Positions 9,994 through 21,942 of a stretch of DNA of 64,000 nucleotides are shown in pieces; position 1 is the stretch's first letter, and every line of letters starts with the position of its first letter. Below the pieces are notes generated by a model that worked only from the letters and a program-made list of their open reading frames with translations, was not told where the DNA came from and did not search any database. The DNA is taken from NCBI GenBank assembly GCA_039654915.1, contig CM077598.1, positions 78,768,041-78,832,040 on the forward strand. The letters are read 5' to 3'. The position numbers were made by a program, and so were the translations under genes. Origin of the DNA: Aquilaria yunnanensis (Eukaryota > Streptophyta > Magnoliopsida > Malvales > Thymelaeaceae).

Positions 9994-12900
9994 CTTAGAG
10001 CTCACATTGTGCCTAAATGCACTTACGTGCCCCTATTAGCCTCACAATGCCTTCTTTAGCCCTTAGGTGTTTTCACTAACTTTCTATAGCTATTGTGTCT
10101 CTTGAGCTACCCTATGATTAAGGAAATACCATGCCAAGTCATCTTTCCAAGCAATAGCAAGTTATGCCATAGGCCCGGACTAACCATGCCTTAGTGCACA
10201 TACACTTCTCTTAGGTGACTAGGCCAAAACTAGCTCACCATGCTCCTTGCTTAAACTACTTGGCTACTCATTATTAATGCATTTAACCTACCTTGGGGAT
10301 GACTACAAGCCTCAACTAGGGCACCAAGATACCTTAATGGACACACATGGTTTAATTGTGAACACACCATCTTTTCTCAACTGCATTTGATCCAATTGTC
10401 TCTTTTTCTTCATTCTATTTCCATTATAAATCTTGAATCACCCTTAGCAACATGTCTAGGATGTTTAGGAACTAATTAGGAAGTAAAAATATGCTTTTTG
10501 GTTGAGTTTTGAAGCACTTATGGCAATGCAGCGTGAGCCTGGTGCCGTGGCGCCAGAGTTGATCTAAAGCTGTTTGAAAATGAGCATCCTGGCACCTAGT
10601 GACACAGCCCCTCATGGCCTTACCTAGGAAGCCCATAAGAATAATTCTCATGCTGGTTGCAATTGGCTAATTAATTATGTACGCCCTGGTTAAAATTTCA
10701 TGCTACTAGTTGTTTAACCTGAGAATGCAATTATGCATGCAAGAGTTGCTTTGACTTCAGCAAGTAGAAAAACATAAAAAATTTATATAGACTAGGCATT
10801 TCCATAAAAACCAACATTCAAAGGGTCAAAGCATATAAAACCTTTATAGCATAAACATTAATCCTACACATAATTAACCGTGTGTGGGCATTTAAACAAA
10901 TGTAGACTATGCCTTATGCCCAAAGGCAACCCTAGAGTCCATAACTCTATTCATACACATTGGAGGCCACCAACATACAACGTACATATACAAGGCTAGT
11001 ATTACTAAGATCCAATCAACTAGCTTCCACTTTAGATGAAAGATCCCTGTGGCAAGCCTCAATGATCCTCCATGTACTCACTAGCCTCTATAGCCAAGAA
11101 AACTATAGTTAGTACAATAACAACTTAACTAACAAGTAGCCAAATAACCTACAATGTCAAGGATTCTCAAAGTAATACCTGTAATAGAAACTACCGTGAC
11201 AATCATTTATGATTGTTGGTTCTAATGATCTTAGTATCTACACAACATGAGACTAAGGGAGTGAGAATCTAATGATTCTTAGTAAAAGGTCTAAAACCAA
11301 CAAGGAAAACACTAAGGAAAACACATATACAAAGATATGTAATCTGTTGTGAGCTCATATCGCATGAGGCTAAACTTATGCACAGATGTTTCAGTCTTTT
11401 GGGATTTTTCCTCTACTTAGTCTTCCAACAAGCGTCACACTATACCTAGCGAGCTCTGGTGCCTAACTTCCTCCTAGTAAGCCTTAGTTTACTGATGCAA
11501 TAAGTTTAAACTTCCCTCAATTGTTCTGCAGGTGAACATGGTGGATGTGCCTTGCTTGAGTTTCAAAGAACTCACTAGGTGTACTAAGCCTCCACATAGT
11601 GCCTTAAGTCCTTGGACTTGCCTAGGTCACTTGTGTACTAATTTTCCACCTTAAAACCTTACCAAGAGTGCACTAGGTTCTTACTTGTGCCTCAAGTAAT
11701 CTTAGCTAGGCAACAAGTGTAGTAAACCTTCACTTAAGGCACAAACCTGTCCACCATTACTTGGTTCACACTAGTGGAGTAGCAATGATCATGGTTGGAA
11801 TCATTTAGTAGGTTCTTTGGAACCCACCTAGGTGTACTATGGTTCCCACATTAGAGCCTCAAACCTAAAGTCCCAACTAGGCTCTCGATGGTACTAAACC
11901 TCACACCCAACTATTGGTGTTCTATTATGGCCTAAACATGCCTTCACTTTGAACTAAAATATAACTAAACCTAGGGAAATCTAGGGATGGGTAAGGCAAG
12001 GAAATGATATTACCCGTTCTTATCTTTGTGTGGAATCTTGAATTGCCTCAAACGGACACCCGAGTGAAAAGTTATGAAGGAAATGGTATCGGGTGTCAAA
12101 GTTGGCAAATGGCCTCTAGCGCCTAGGCGCCAAGAACACTCTACCATTCAGGTCTGAAAATGCACCCTAGGTGCTATAGCATTGGATGATGCCTAGGCGC
12201 TTGGACCACATGTCCTAAAGATGAAAAACACCTTCCTAAGCCCATTTGGAGGCTTCCTATGGTTTCAAGGCAAACATGGGATGCCTAAACTAACCATAAA
12301 CCTGTAAAACAACTTACATAGGCTGCAAAAACACCATCACAACCTTCATTTGTGCATCAAAACATCACACAAGCTACAATTTCAAAACTAGCCCACCATG
12401 ATCAACACAACCCACCAACTAATACCATTCATCAAACTACTTGAAATTAACAAGCAAACAAGCTATGAATGGTATCAAATGTGCATCAATCATAAATCCC
12501 TTACCTCAATTTCAAGTCACTAGCAAGAATCAAGGAATTCCTCACCAAGAACAAACCACCACAAAGTTCTACCTAAGTTCCAAGCAAACCAAAGCAAATG
12601 ACACCAAATTACTAACCACTAACCAAAACCCAAGCTTCAATTCATCAAAAAAACAAGAAGCAAGTAAGAAATCAATGTTACCTCTAGCCAAAAATAGGAA
12701 CCTAGCTGGAAAATGTAATTCTAAGCTTCAAAATCACAAAATCTTCTTGAAACAAGCTACCCAAGGCATATACACCCATGGAACCTTTAATTTTCACCAA
12801 GAATTCTTGAATTTGTGTAAAAAATCATGACGAATTGGTGAGGGCAAGGTTGAACTCGGGAAAGGGAGGAGAAATTGTGATGAATGGCAGCCAACATCCG

Positions 12901-13274
12901 CTTTATCAAATTGATAACCTTTTAAAACACAAAGCCACCAAACTTTTTTAAAAGTTACAAAAGCCTTCTTCCTTAAAGAGTAACCAAAGTTAAAAGTTGG
13001 TCAAATCCTGCTTACTTAAGCTAAATTTTTAGTTTAAAGCAAGGGTTAGGTTTCAAAAAATCATTTTTAACTCCTAGCACTCAGCTCAACAATTTAGGAT
13101 GCAAAATTACCATTTTACCCCTAAACTCTATTTAGTGTCATAAACTCCTCGGAACTTAGTAAACCTTGCCTAACTTACTTAATCTTGCCTAGTTAATTTG
13201 AAATAAGGTATTAAACTCGGAATTTAGTTAATTTACCTCCTACGGTCAAGCTTCCCACTATGAGGGCCGTAACA
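9994..13274 (-). mobile_element. Probable long LTR of a chromovirus (Tekay/Del-like) element, decayed
   Basis: Read on the minus strand, position 13274 begins TGTTACGGCCC, followed within 200 bp by a TAAAATGGTAATTTTGCA segment and later by a TTGGCTAGAGGTAAC-like segment (near 12670-12690); these features recall long chromovirus LTRs of plants. No coding sequence is convincing on either strand. I could not find its other end or a primer site. The identification rests on sequence style rather than an alignment. Confidence 0.35.
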
Positions 13275-15589
13275 TTCTCCGCACAATGGAGAATTTGGTC
13301 TTCCAAATTTAATCTCCCCACCTTAGAGGTGCTACCCTAGGATTTGGTGCCAACATATCCTGACCAAACCTACTAAGAGGTGTCATTTTCACAACAACTC
13401 ACTTCACGCCAACTACCTGACTCACTTAGCTAATGCTCTTAGGCACTTGAAATGGGTCCTGTCTCATATAGGTACTATGCCTAGGGCAATACTTTGTGCT
13501 GAACCCAAATGTATACTAAGAACTGTCAACTATTCTCCCCACCTTTGCCTGACCATACACAGTCCAAAGTACCTTAGTGTAATTCCACCCTTGAAGATTG
13601 TGGTATGGTCCTTTATTACCCCTAGCACATAGTGCTACTAAGGGACACCTGACTACTCAACTTGTCCTAGTGAATTCAGTGACTATAACTCTTCAACACA
13701 AACCCCTATGCCTGAGCTTCCTAATGCAAGTTAGCTTAACAAGTTTTTGAAAACCTGTCCATTAACCTTACACCGATAGCCACCCACTAAAAGCTTGGCA
13801 CTGGCCAACTTTCTTTTTTAATTGTTTGTGCCAAACCGACTAGTGTAAGCTAACTTAACAAGTTAAACTTGTTCATTAACACTCACACTAAAAAAAAAAA
13901 ACTCACTCTAGGTTTGGCACCCAATGTCTTTGTACCAAACCTCTTAGTGCAAGCTAGCTTAACAAGCATACAACTCATCCACTATCTCTTACATGGTTTG
14001 TTCTTTACTCTAGGTTTGGTACTCGACAACTACTAATGATCACTAGACTAAGTTTGTCATAGTGTACTTTGGCTTTGCCACATACAACACTAGCACCTCA
14101 AGGCATAGTCCACTCCAAGCTCCACTATACTCTAGGGCTCTTCCAAGAAGTGACCTACCGATAGTTGCATGTCTTAACAAACCCTAGAGCACGAGTCTTC
14201 ACATGCTCCCCTTGGATGGCCGCTATGCAATAGGCATACTTGTGCATTGAGCAAGATACTTATGCACCAACCAAGCATTATGACCCTATTGCCTTGCTAC
14301 TCTGGAGTCTCTTATACTTGCATGCCTACCAGAGACAACCTCCCTGGCATGAGTGCCAGGACCTCCAAGTAGCTAGCAGCACAAGGGCCTTGTCCATGCC
14401 CCCTTAACTTAGGCATCCTAGCACCTAATGATTAAGTTGCCGAAATGCTACCTAAGCCAAAGGTCTTGATGCTTCAACTACTCCACTCGAAGTAACCTCA
14501 ATGCCTAAAGCCTACACATTAAGTCTATTCACTTCCCTGCACTCGAAGCCCAACACCCTGCACATGCAAGATTAACTTCGTAAGTGTATCCTTAGTACAC
14601 TTGGTTCTGGGCCATCAACACTTACTCTATGTCTGACCCATGGGGTTGTCCTCAGCTGAGTTAGAAAGTACTACCCAATCCTAGGCTAACTAGGCATTTT
14701 TTGCAAGGCAACAATCTAAACACCTTAGCCTCTATCATTAGGCTCCAATGTGCCTCCTATCTTACTTGACTTCTTGGCCACCTCCTAGGCCTTATTACCT
14801 TTAACAGTATCAAGTAACCCCTTAATGACCATCCAACATTTAGCCTTTGGTTAAAAAGAACAATCTCCACCTTCCATACATAACTACCATACTATGACTA
14901 CATTGTATCATCCTTGGGTTGAAATGACATACTTGTGGTTTTCACCACATAAACTCACCTTCTTGGTGGGAGAACCAATTTAACCATCGCTTCAATAACT
15001 ATTGGAAGGTGGTTAGCTATGTAAAATCTCCTAGGTGGCTCACCTGTGGTAATTCCACTTAGAGCACCTGCTAGCCCTTAGCCAATCTTCCAAGTCAATA
15101 GCCCTTCCTTTACAAGGCATTAGGCTTAAGTGAGTTGCTCTAACTTTAGGCCTAAATATAACTTAAACAAAACCTCATCGACTAGGGTTTTAACCCTCAA
15201 CTTTCACCTACTCTAGTGAACACAACAATTCCTAAAGTCACTGCACAAGACATGAGCACAACTGCACCTATACTAGACTTGGCACTTCTGATTACCAAAC
15301 AATAAATTAAACTTGGTGGGAAATTGCCTCTTAGTTTGCCTACTTGTGAGTCGACTCTCAAATGGTCATAGTGAACTCTACGTCATGGGCACTCCTCAAA
15401 CACTAACCTAAAAGGTTAAGGCAAAACATCTTCTCTCTAGAATCACTTGATCATTTCAGACTTGATAGTCCAGTATTTTACTAACCTATTGGCATTAATT
15501 TGAAGCAACATATGATCCCCACAACTTCCTCAGTTCCACTAAAGACTTAGTCCTTAACCTAACTCTTGTCATGTTCAAAGGAGTGAACA
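13275..15589. other. Unresolved repetitive-looking sequence, no gene seen
   Basis: About 2.3 kb with stops in all frames. On the minus strand it lies between a decayed gypsy gag (right) and the candidate LTR (left), so it may be eroded pol or 3' UTR of one of them, but I recognise no RT, RNase H or integrase motif. Confidence 0.4.
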
Positions 15590-16867
15590 CCAGTGGCCTC
15601 TTACCACAGTTTTTTCAAGGTCATCCTCCTCCATCACTTTGGTACAGAGGCTATGGATTTTGCCCCTAAGGAGATTGGTGATCCAATTTCAGTCCTATCA
15701 TTCTTAGCACTCTGATCGTCATATGTTATTCGGCCCTTTGGTAGAATACCCCAAGTGTTTCCAAAGGGCTTTTCAAAAATTTGTAGAATAGCTGGGAATC
15801 TCTTTTAAGCCCTTAGATCATTGCCAAAATCTAAATTTTAGGAAGAAACTTAGAGACACTTAGAGCCTCATAATTAAAGCTTTTGACATAGTCATGGATG
15901 GTTTCCCATTCTTTTGGGCTATATCGAACTTCTAAACAGGCATCTTCATCGTCGGCTTACATTCAATGAATTGCTGATAAATGTTGTGGACAACTCTTGG
16001 AACCCATAATCATCTTGGGGGTCAAGGAGTTATACCAAGCTATAGCAGGCCTAAATAGGGTTACCTTAAAGCATTTGCTGAGTGTGGCATCATTGGCTCT
16101 ACGCAGCACCATGCTCATTCTATATTTAGTCAAGCCTAGGGTTCACTTCATCCATCATAACTTTCAAAATAAGGCACTTCGAAATCATTAGTCGTGGGCG
16201 ATTTTCCATTGCACGAATGAATAGAGACTCATCTCCAGTGAAAGTTTCAGACAACCTTGACCAAACAAGCTTTTGGGAGACTTGTTTTTGAACCTTATCT
16301 ACCTTGTCTAAGATTTTTCCAATAAGGGCAGTAGTATTGCTTGCTTCCCGCTACCAGGAATAGCGTGGTAAAAAGGAGTAATGCCTCCTTTTGGGTGAGT
16401 AACTTCGACGATAAGGGGAAAAAGTTTCTCCTTAGGAAGAGGGACTCTGATGCCATGAAGGCCTTTTCTCTCTCAACCTTGACCTCACTGTTTTATATCT
16501 GTGAGATGGTAGGTTCTTGATCAAGGACTCCTCATGGAGGCTCCTAGTGTTTGAACTTTAGCAAGGCAATTTGTGACCTTGCTTCGGTTATGCTTCAAAG
16601 GAAGGTGTCCTCCTATATGAATGATCTCATGACCATTGTTCATCAAGTTGCTGAGTCATTTTAGCCATAATGGAACACTAAAAGCCACATAGAAAACCTA
16701 TTGTGACCGTAAAAGGATGCTTGTCCTCAGGGAGAGAGGGATCTAGAGTCAGATTTGCTGTTGTTTAAGGCTTCGACGCAAATTGGGATTTAGGAACCCG
16801 CTTGTCCTTAGAATGCCAAGTTTCCACAACAGTAATATGGGATTGAGTTCCCGTTGACACTGCCAAG
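15590..16867 (-). pseudogene. Decayed Tat-like gypsy gag and leader
   Basis: Minus-strand reading, with stops and frameshifts, matches the Gag of G2: a WSRLSETFTGDESLFIRA-type segment near 16190-16290 corresponds to the RLSGTFCEDDSPFIQA segment of G2, and downstream pieces correspond to the CFEVTLTGPATAWYNSL and ETIRDYVERFNREALSV segments. The frame is lost repeatedly. To the right is a degenerate primer site (CTTGGCAGTGTCAACGGGAA on the minus strand, compare the G2 primer site) and then an LTR, giving the expected order LTR, primer site, gag. Pol is not recognisable further left. Confidence 0.75.
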
Positions 16868-17472
16868 TGATGCTCTAGGACATCCTCTATTTAAGACATG
16901 TCGGCCTCTAGAGGGGCTTACATTGGACAATATCTACAGTCACATGAAATGAGGGTCAAAGCATTCCCCAATGTATTATGGGGGAAGCGACCTCTGACGC
17001 CTAAGTTAGTATGTATATAAGGAAGGTATGTGAGAGCAATAGGTGAGAAAATGTATGATCAGATGTGTTACCTAGAAGCTTCGCCTGAGTATATATAGGG
17101 TGGTTATGGAGAGAGCTGTTGATGGAGCAAGGGGAGCTTCAGACATGTGGATGGCTTGATTCGAATGGCCTTTAGCCTGTACTCTAGGAGAGGTGTCTCA
17201 AGCTGGACTAGGGCTAGTAGGCAGTTATGCTTAGACAATAGATTAGGAGGCGTATGGGTGGCCTCTGCTAATGGTCCCAGGGTACTACGTGTTTGGCCTT
17301 TTCCTCTAAGTTCCCTATAGTGTGTTCCTAGGGTGTTACCAAGTTTGGACGACTTCTCTGTCTTTTTAGGGTAGTGGGCTGACTATTCGAGGGTGGTATG
17401 CTTGTAATACGAGGATGGTGGTCAAGCCCTCTTTTCTTGAGGGCCCAATGGGTGATAGCCTATCGGCTATCA
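16868..17472 (-). repeat. Decayed LTR of the minus-strand Tat-like element (605 bp)
   Basis: On the minus strand it starts TGATAGCCGATAGGC at 17472 and ends GAGCATCA at 16868. Its right part has a TATATATACTC promoter-like site near 17090 and a segment related to the GACTTGGGCGTC region of G2 LTRs. The end TGATGCTCTAG (plus strand) is shared with the LTR at 61739-63878, so these two are one subfamily, different from G1 and G2. Confidence 0.75.
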
Positions 17473-17879
17473 AAAGCATTTTTTTTTTGTAAAAGAAAAT
17501 CTTATGTGCACCGAATTTGTGATTACATCTGAAGGCAAAATGTTATTTATTGAATTTTTATTTTTTTGAGAAAACCCTCCAAGATTGGTAGAATGAGTAG
17601 GGCACTTAAGGGCCATAAGGGGGAAAAATTCAATTCCCACCACTCCTTAGCGCTTCCTTCATTTTTTTTCTTGTTTTTTCCCTTAGTTTTTTGTTCAGCT
17701 ATGCATAAAACAACACGTAAAAACTAAAAGATAAAAAAGATAAAAGAAAATATAGAGACTAAAAAAACATATTTAGAAGAGAACAAATGGTAATGCATAA
17801 AAATATATATAAAAGAATAACAAAATAAGATAAACAAAGTAGTATGGGAACCGTGTAAGAACAAATAAAGGGCATGTTC
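17473..17879. other. AT-rich sequence, nothing recognised
   Basis: Short poly-A/T runs and no coding similarity. It could be the 3' UTR or LTR of the copia pseudogene that begins at 17880 on the minus strand, but no LTR ends were found. Confidence 0.4.
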
Positions 17880-20560
17880 TTTGACACTAAATTTATGTTC
17901 TTTTTAATGTAGACATATGTTCCTTTCGTAGATAAAGGTATGTTGGACAAATGGCAAGTAATATTCAGTTTAGAAAAAAATACATAATTTGCTGCAAATG
18001 TCAAGTGTAGCTTGATTGTCACAATAGAGTTCTATTCGGGTTGGATACGAAATAGTTAGACCATGGAAAAGCACTTTAAGCCAAAATGAGCTTAATAGTA
18101 GTTGAAGCCATGGCCTATATTCGGCTTAAGCAAAGAGCCTTAGAGGCTGTAGGTTGTTTCTTTGATTTTTATGAAAGTGAGTGTTTCTAAGCAAAGTATT
18201 ATAACTTGTGGTTGAGTCTCTTGTGAGTGAGCAGCTCGCCAAATTCACATGATAGTAGGCTTGACTGGTGGTTGAATTTTGAAAAGCAAAGAACAAACCA
18301 TGACTTGAAGTTCCTTTCGATACCTCAGCACATGTTTCACAACTTCAAAGTGTGCTGAGGATTGTGGTTGCATAAATTGGCTTAATAGGTTGATGGTATA
18401 GGTAATAAGCCTACAGTATTGCCTAGGATCAGTCAACTTGTCATCATCTTTCGATGATAAATGATGTTGTCATTGCAAAGGAACCTTGGCTACCTTACGT
18501 CACAACATTCCTACTTCTTGAAGAATATACAAGGTATACTTCTACTGAGACAAAAATATTCCTTATGGTGATCTTGCAAATTCCAAACCAATAAAATATC
18601 TGACTTTACAAGGTCTTTAATAAAGAACTTGTTCAAGTATCACTTAAGCTCTTGTATTTTAGGAGGATCATTACCTGTAATGATCATGTCATCTACATAT
18701 GATAGAATGATAGTGCATGAGGTACCTACAGTCAACAAGGGAGTATTCCATTTTCAGTTATGTGAGGCCATACTGGAGTAGAAATGAAGAAAATTTCTTA
18801 AACCATTGATTTAAAGCTTCTTTGAGACCATAGAAGGACTTCTTCAGTTTGCAAACATGATTATCACCATGTTTCAAGAATTTAAGAGGTGGAAGCATGA
18901 TTATCTCTTCACGAAGATGTTGTTGAAAAAACGTCTACTGGTGCAATAGTTTCTATATAATCCAAGTTGGATTTATCAGCACAAGTATGTGTACATAAAG
19001 GATATTACATAATAATTACTTAATATGTTCTACAAACTCATAGAGGTGTGGGGTTTTGGGAGCCAAACAGGTGTAGCAAAATTTAACTGAAACCCTCCAG
19101 GATCCAAGTGAAACGAGGTAAATCGGGTGTTCAAAAATTTTCATACCTAATTCGGTTCAGATATTTTGCCCAACTGTAGAGTTGAATCACAAAAACCTAA
19201 ACAGTTGATGTGTTCAAGCTCTATATGGTATCCACACGAGCTTTTTAGGATCACACGCTTCCAGCACGTCCTAGCAGATGCGTTTCTCTTACGCTCGTAG
19301 TGCTAGCATGCATCCTCCAAGGGGTTGCAAGAGAAGAGTACGATGGTCCTCTTTTGGGAGGCTAGGGCAAAAGGTTGTGAATTTCTCACTAAAAGTTATA
19401 TTTATAGTGAAACTCAACTTCGAGGTCTAATGGGTTTCAAAGCTCTAATCCAATTAGGCTTTAATTTTGGGCTTAATAATGGCTCAACTTTTGGGCCCAT
19501 TATTAACACGAAATTATTATGAAACCATAGCCCAAATATTTAGCCCATGTACTCTAATAATCCAAATAGCTCTATGTGTGCAACCCAATAGGCTCTTACC
19601 ACGTTGGCAATGATCATAAATCACATTTATGATCATAGGCAATGAACAATGTCTAGCAACACATCATTGCTACCCAAGTGACAAGATTGTTGGTGATTCA
19701 ACTAAACCTTTATGATCATTACCCATATATGTCATTATCCCTTTGTCCAAGATATCAAGACTAAGCACGAGACATGGAATGTGTCATTCTCATATAGCCC
19801 AATATTTGGTTTCTTGATTACCTAGTAGACTAACTTAAACTGATGAGTTTGATATCGTATATCAACTCATCTGAGCATGGCCATGCATTTTCTAAGTCTC
19901 ACTCTGTCAAGGGGCCCGAAGATATCACTCCCATTACATATGAGGGACAAACCCCATCTTGATCATATAAATCTCTCCGCATGATATGTGACATATCCAA
20001 TGACCTCCTTCAAGTTTACTTAGTTACGACCAACAAAGGGAAGTATCAAAATATGTGACTCACATGTAGGGAACCTTGATGACCTTAGGTCAAAGGACTA
20101 CATATACCATGATCACTATGAGAATCACTTATGACACTCATATAACGATCCATGTAGCGTTCTCATGGTGGGTTGGTCTAGTACACAAGTTCTCCAACTT
20201 GTACCCATATGTAGACTAGATATGTCATATTAGTCTCCACATATGCTAGTCGTTATGTATTATTGTAACCCGCTCCACAATAATACTAGACCAGGGACAT
20301 TTGAGAATATCATTATTCTAGGGTTACAATTATGTTTATTACATTACACAAAAACAAAACAACAAACATAATTACTGGATTAATGCCTTAATAAAATATC
20401 ATGACTCAATGTGCAAAAATACAATCATCGCATGATTAGCTTTTGGGCACATCACTAACAAGAGGTTCATTTAATGCACAAATGATACTAGAGTGACCCT
20501 TGTGGATGAACAAATGAATCAGGCATAATGGTGTGACACATCATTGATAAATAGGACTAT
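17880..20560 (-). pseudogene. Decayed copia pol (RT and RNase H), different family from C1/C4
   Basis: Minus-strand traces in order: an ETIAPV segment (compare ETFAPV of copia RT) near 18945-18975, HVCKLKKSFYGLK near 18815-18870, YVDDMIITGND (RT active site) near 18670-18710, then DPRQYCRL and LLSQFMQPQSSAHFE (18245-18436), a KKQTTASKA...AMAST segment near 18090-18160 and LYCDNQA (RNase H) near 18010-18030. Many stops and shifts. The region is split by a solo LTR at 19047-20460; the part right of that LTR is only weakly recognisable and its limit is uncertain. The family is distinct from C1 because its RT and RNase H wording differs clearly. Confidence 0.8.
19047..20460 (-). repeat. Solo copia LTR B (1414 bp)
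   Basis: Plus-strand start TGTGGGGTTTTGGG, end ATCACTAACA. Exact 5-bp target duplications AGAGG flank it (19042-19046 and 20461-20465). No internal region is attached, so it is a solo LTR left by recombination between the two LTRs of one insertion. It carries the conserved 27-bp palindrome at 19610-19636. Confidence 0.96.
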
Positions 20561-20677
20561 GAGAATATGACAGTTGTTATTAAAGTTCTAGCACATTAAT
20601 GAAGTTGTTATATACAAAAATCATATCTTTTTATTGCAAGAAAGGCGCAAGTTTTGTAGGAGAGTGAGTGGTTATTA

Positions 20678-21047
20678 TGTTGGAAGTGGATAGTTATTCT
20701 AGTAACCATTCATGAACATTCAAAGTAACCACCTATTGCCTAGAGGGGGCTAAACATGAAATTGAGATTCCATACTAAGCAAAATACACCTTAGAATGAT
20801 GATGAAGAAGGGGAAAACAATATTGCTGGTCTGGTTTAATTTGCTTGACGATTCAAGAAGGAAGGTCATGAAAAAGCACTTGTCTTGTTTGGAATTAAGT
20901 TGATTACAAGTTTGACTTAGGCTAGCTGATTCTTTCACTCTCCTAATATAAATTGTAGAATCAAGGGCTTGCTCTTCAAGATTTTTGACTTATATTGTGC
21001 TTCTGTGCTCCTAAACTAATTAGATGATTTCTGTGTGAATTCCAACA
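20678..21047 (+). repeat. 5' LTR of copia C3 (370 bp)
   Basis: Begins TGTTGGAA and ends TTCCAACA, an 8-bp perfect terminal inverted repeat. The primer site TGGTATTAAAGG follows at 21049-21060, a degenerate form of the Met-tRNA type site. Confidence 0.82.
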
Positions 21048-21701
21048 ATGGTATTAAAGGCTAGGTTGCTTGATTTTTCTTTTGTTGTGCTAGAATTGTT
21101 ACAAATTACATATTTGTTGTCATTATTTACTAACCTAGTTTAGTTCTTGCATGAGAAAAATATTTTTGACTCTATAGATTAAAAGTCATCATTTCTAGTT
21201 ATATTTGGAATTTTTGGTGCAAAAACAAAGTGAATTGTCTTCAAAACATTTAGATTCTTGCTAGAATACTTTAATCTAGGTTGAGTCTATGAGGTTTTAA
21301 TGGGTTCCTGCTATTTTGCATGTGAATATGCTTCAATGTGCATGTTTTGCATGTTTGTGCTTAAAATTGTGTTTTTAGCTAAAAACATGCAAATTCTGCT
21401 TGTATTTTTGTATATATGCACATATGCACGTAGATTCACTTCAAGCATACTAGAATATATGAAGTTTGGTTAAAATGTCATATTTTAAAGTGAATTGGCA
21501 TGTGTAATACCATTGTAAATATGGTAGGGATTGAAATGGATAGAATTTAGTGATACGGATATGTTCATGTGAAATGAAGTTGGTTGCATGTTTTTACCTT
21601 ACTTTTGGTTTATTTTGCATTAGCATACCACATTATTCTATTTTGTATCTAGTATGTCAATGTATGTATGCCTATATGGAATACAATTACATCTTGTAAA
21701 A

Positions 21702-21942
21702 ATGACAAGTGCTACAAAGGGCATTGTTGCCAAGTTTAACAAGGACCTTAAGCTTGATGGTGATAACTACAGCATGTGGTAGCAAAAGATCCAATTTGTT
21801 TTCATAAAACACAAAATTAATGAGGCCTTAACCAAAGTGGTTGAGGAACTTGCTGCTTGTGTTTCTTGGAGAGAGTGTAAGGCCTTCAAGAAGGACAACT
21901 TGGCATGTATCACTTTGCTTAGTGCATGGTTGACGATATCAT
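21702..21942 (+). pseudogene. Copia C3 Gag N-terminus
   Basis: ATG at 21702 opens a frame with KLDGDNYSMW followed by a TAG stop and then QKIQFVFIKHKINEAL, the usual start of a plant copia Gag (LDGxNYxxW motif). The frame is cut at 21942 by a hAT insertion; gag-like sequence continues at 24838-24910 (VEFLILASTKAI) with another stop. Gag would form the particle; here it is truncated and dead. Confidence 0.75.

Noticed and set aside
12441..12830. 129-codon plus-strand open frame
   Set aside because: Low-complexity Lys/Asn/Gln-rich sequence with no motif, opposite to the likely direction of the surrounding LTR; no sign of coding conservation.
17759..18022. 87-codon minus-strand open frame with hydrophobic stretches
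   Set aside because: AT-rich; its upstream part overlaps the decayed copia RNase H tail in another frame, so it is chance.
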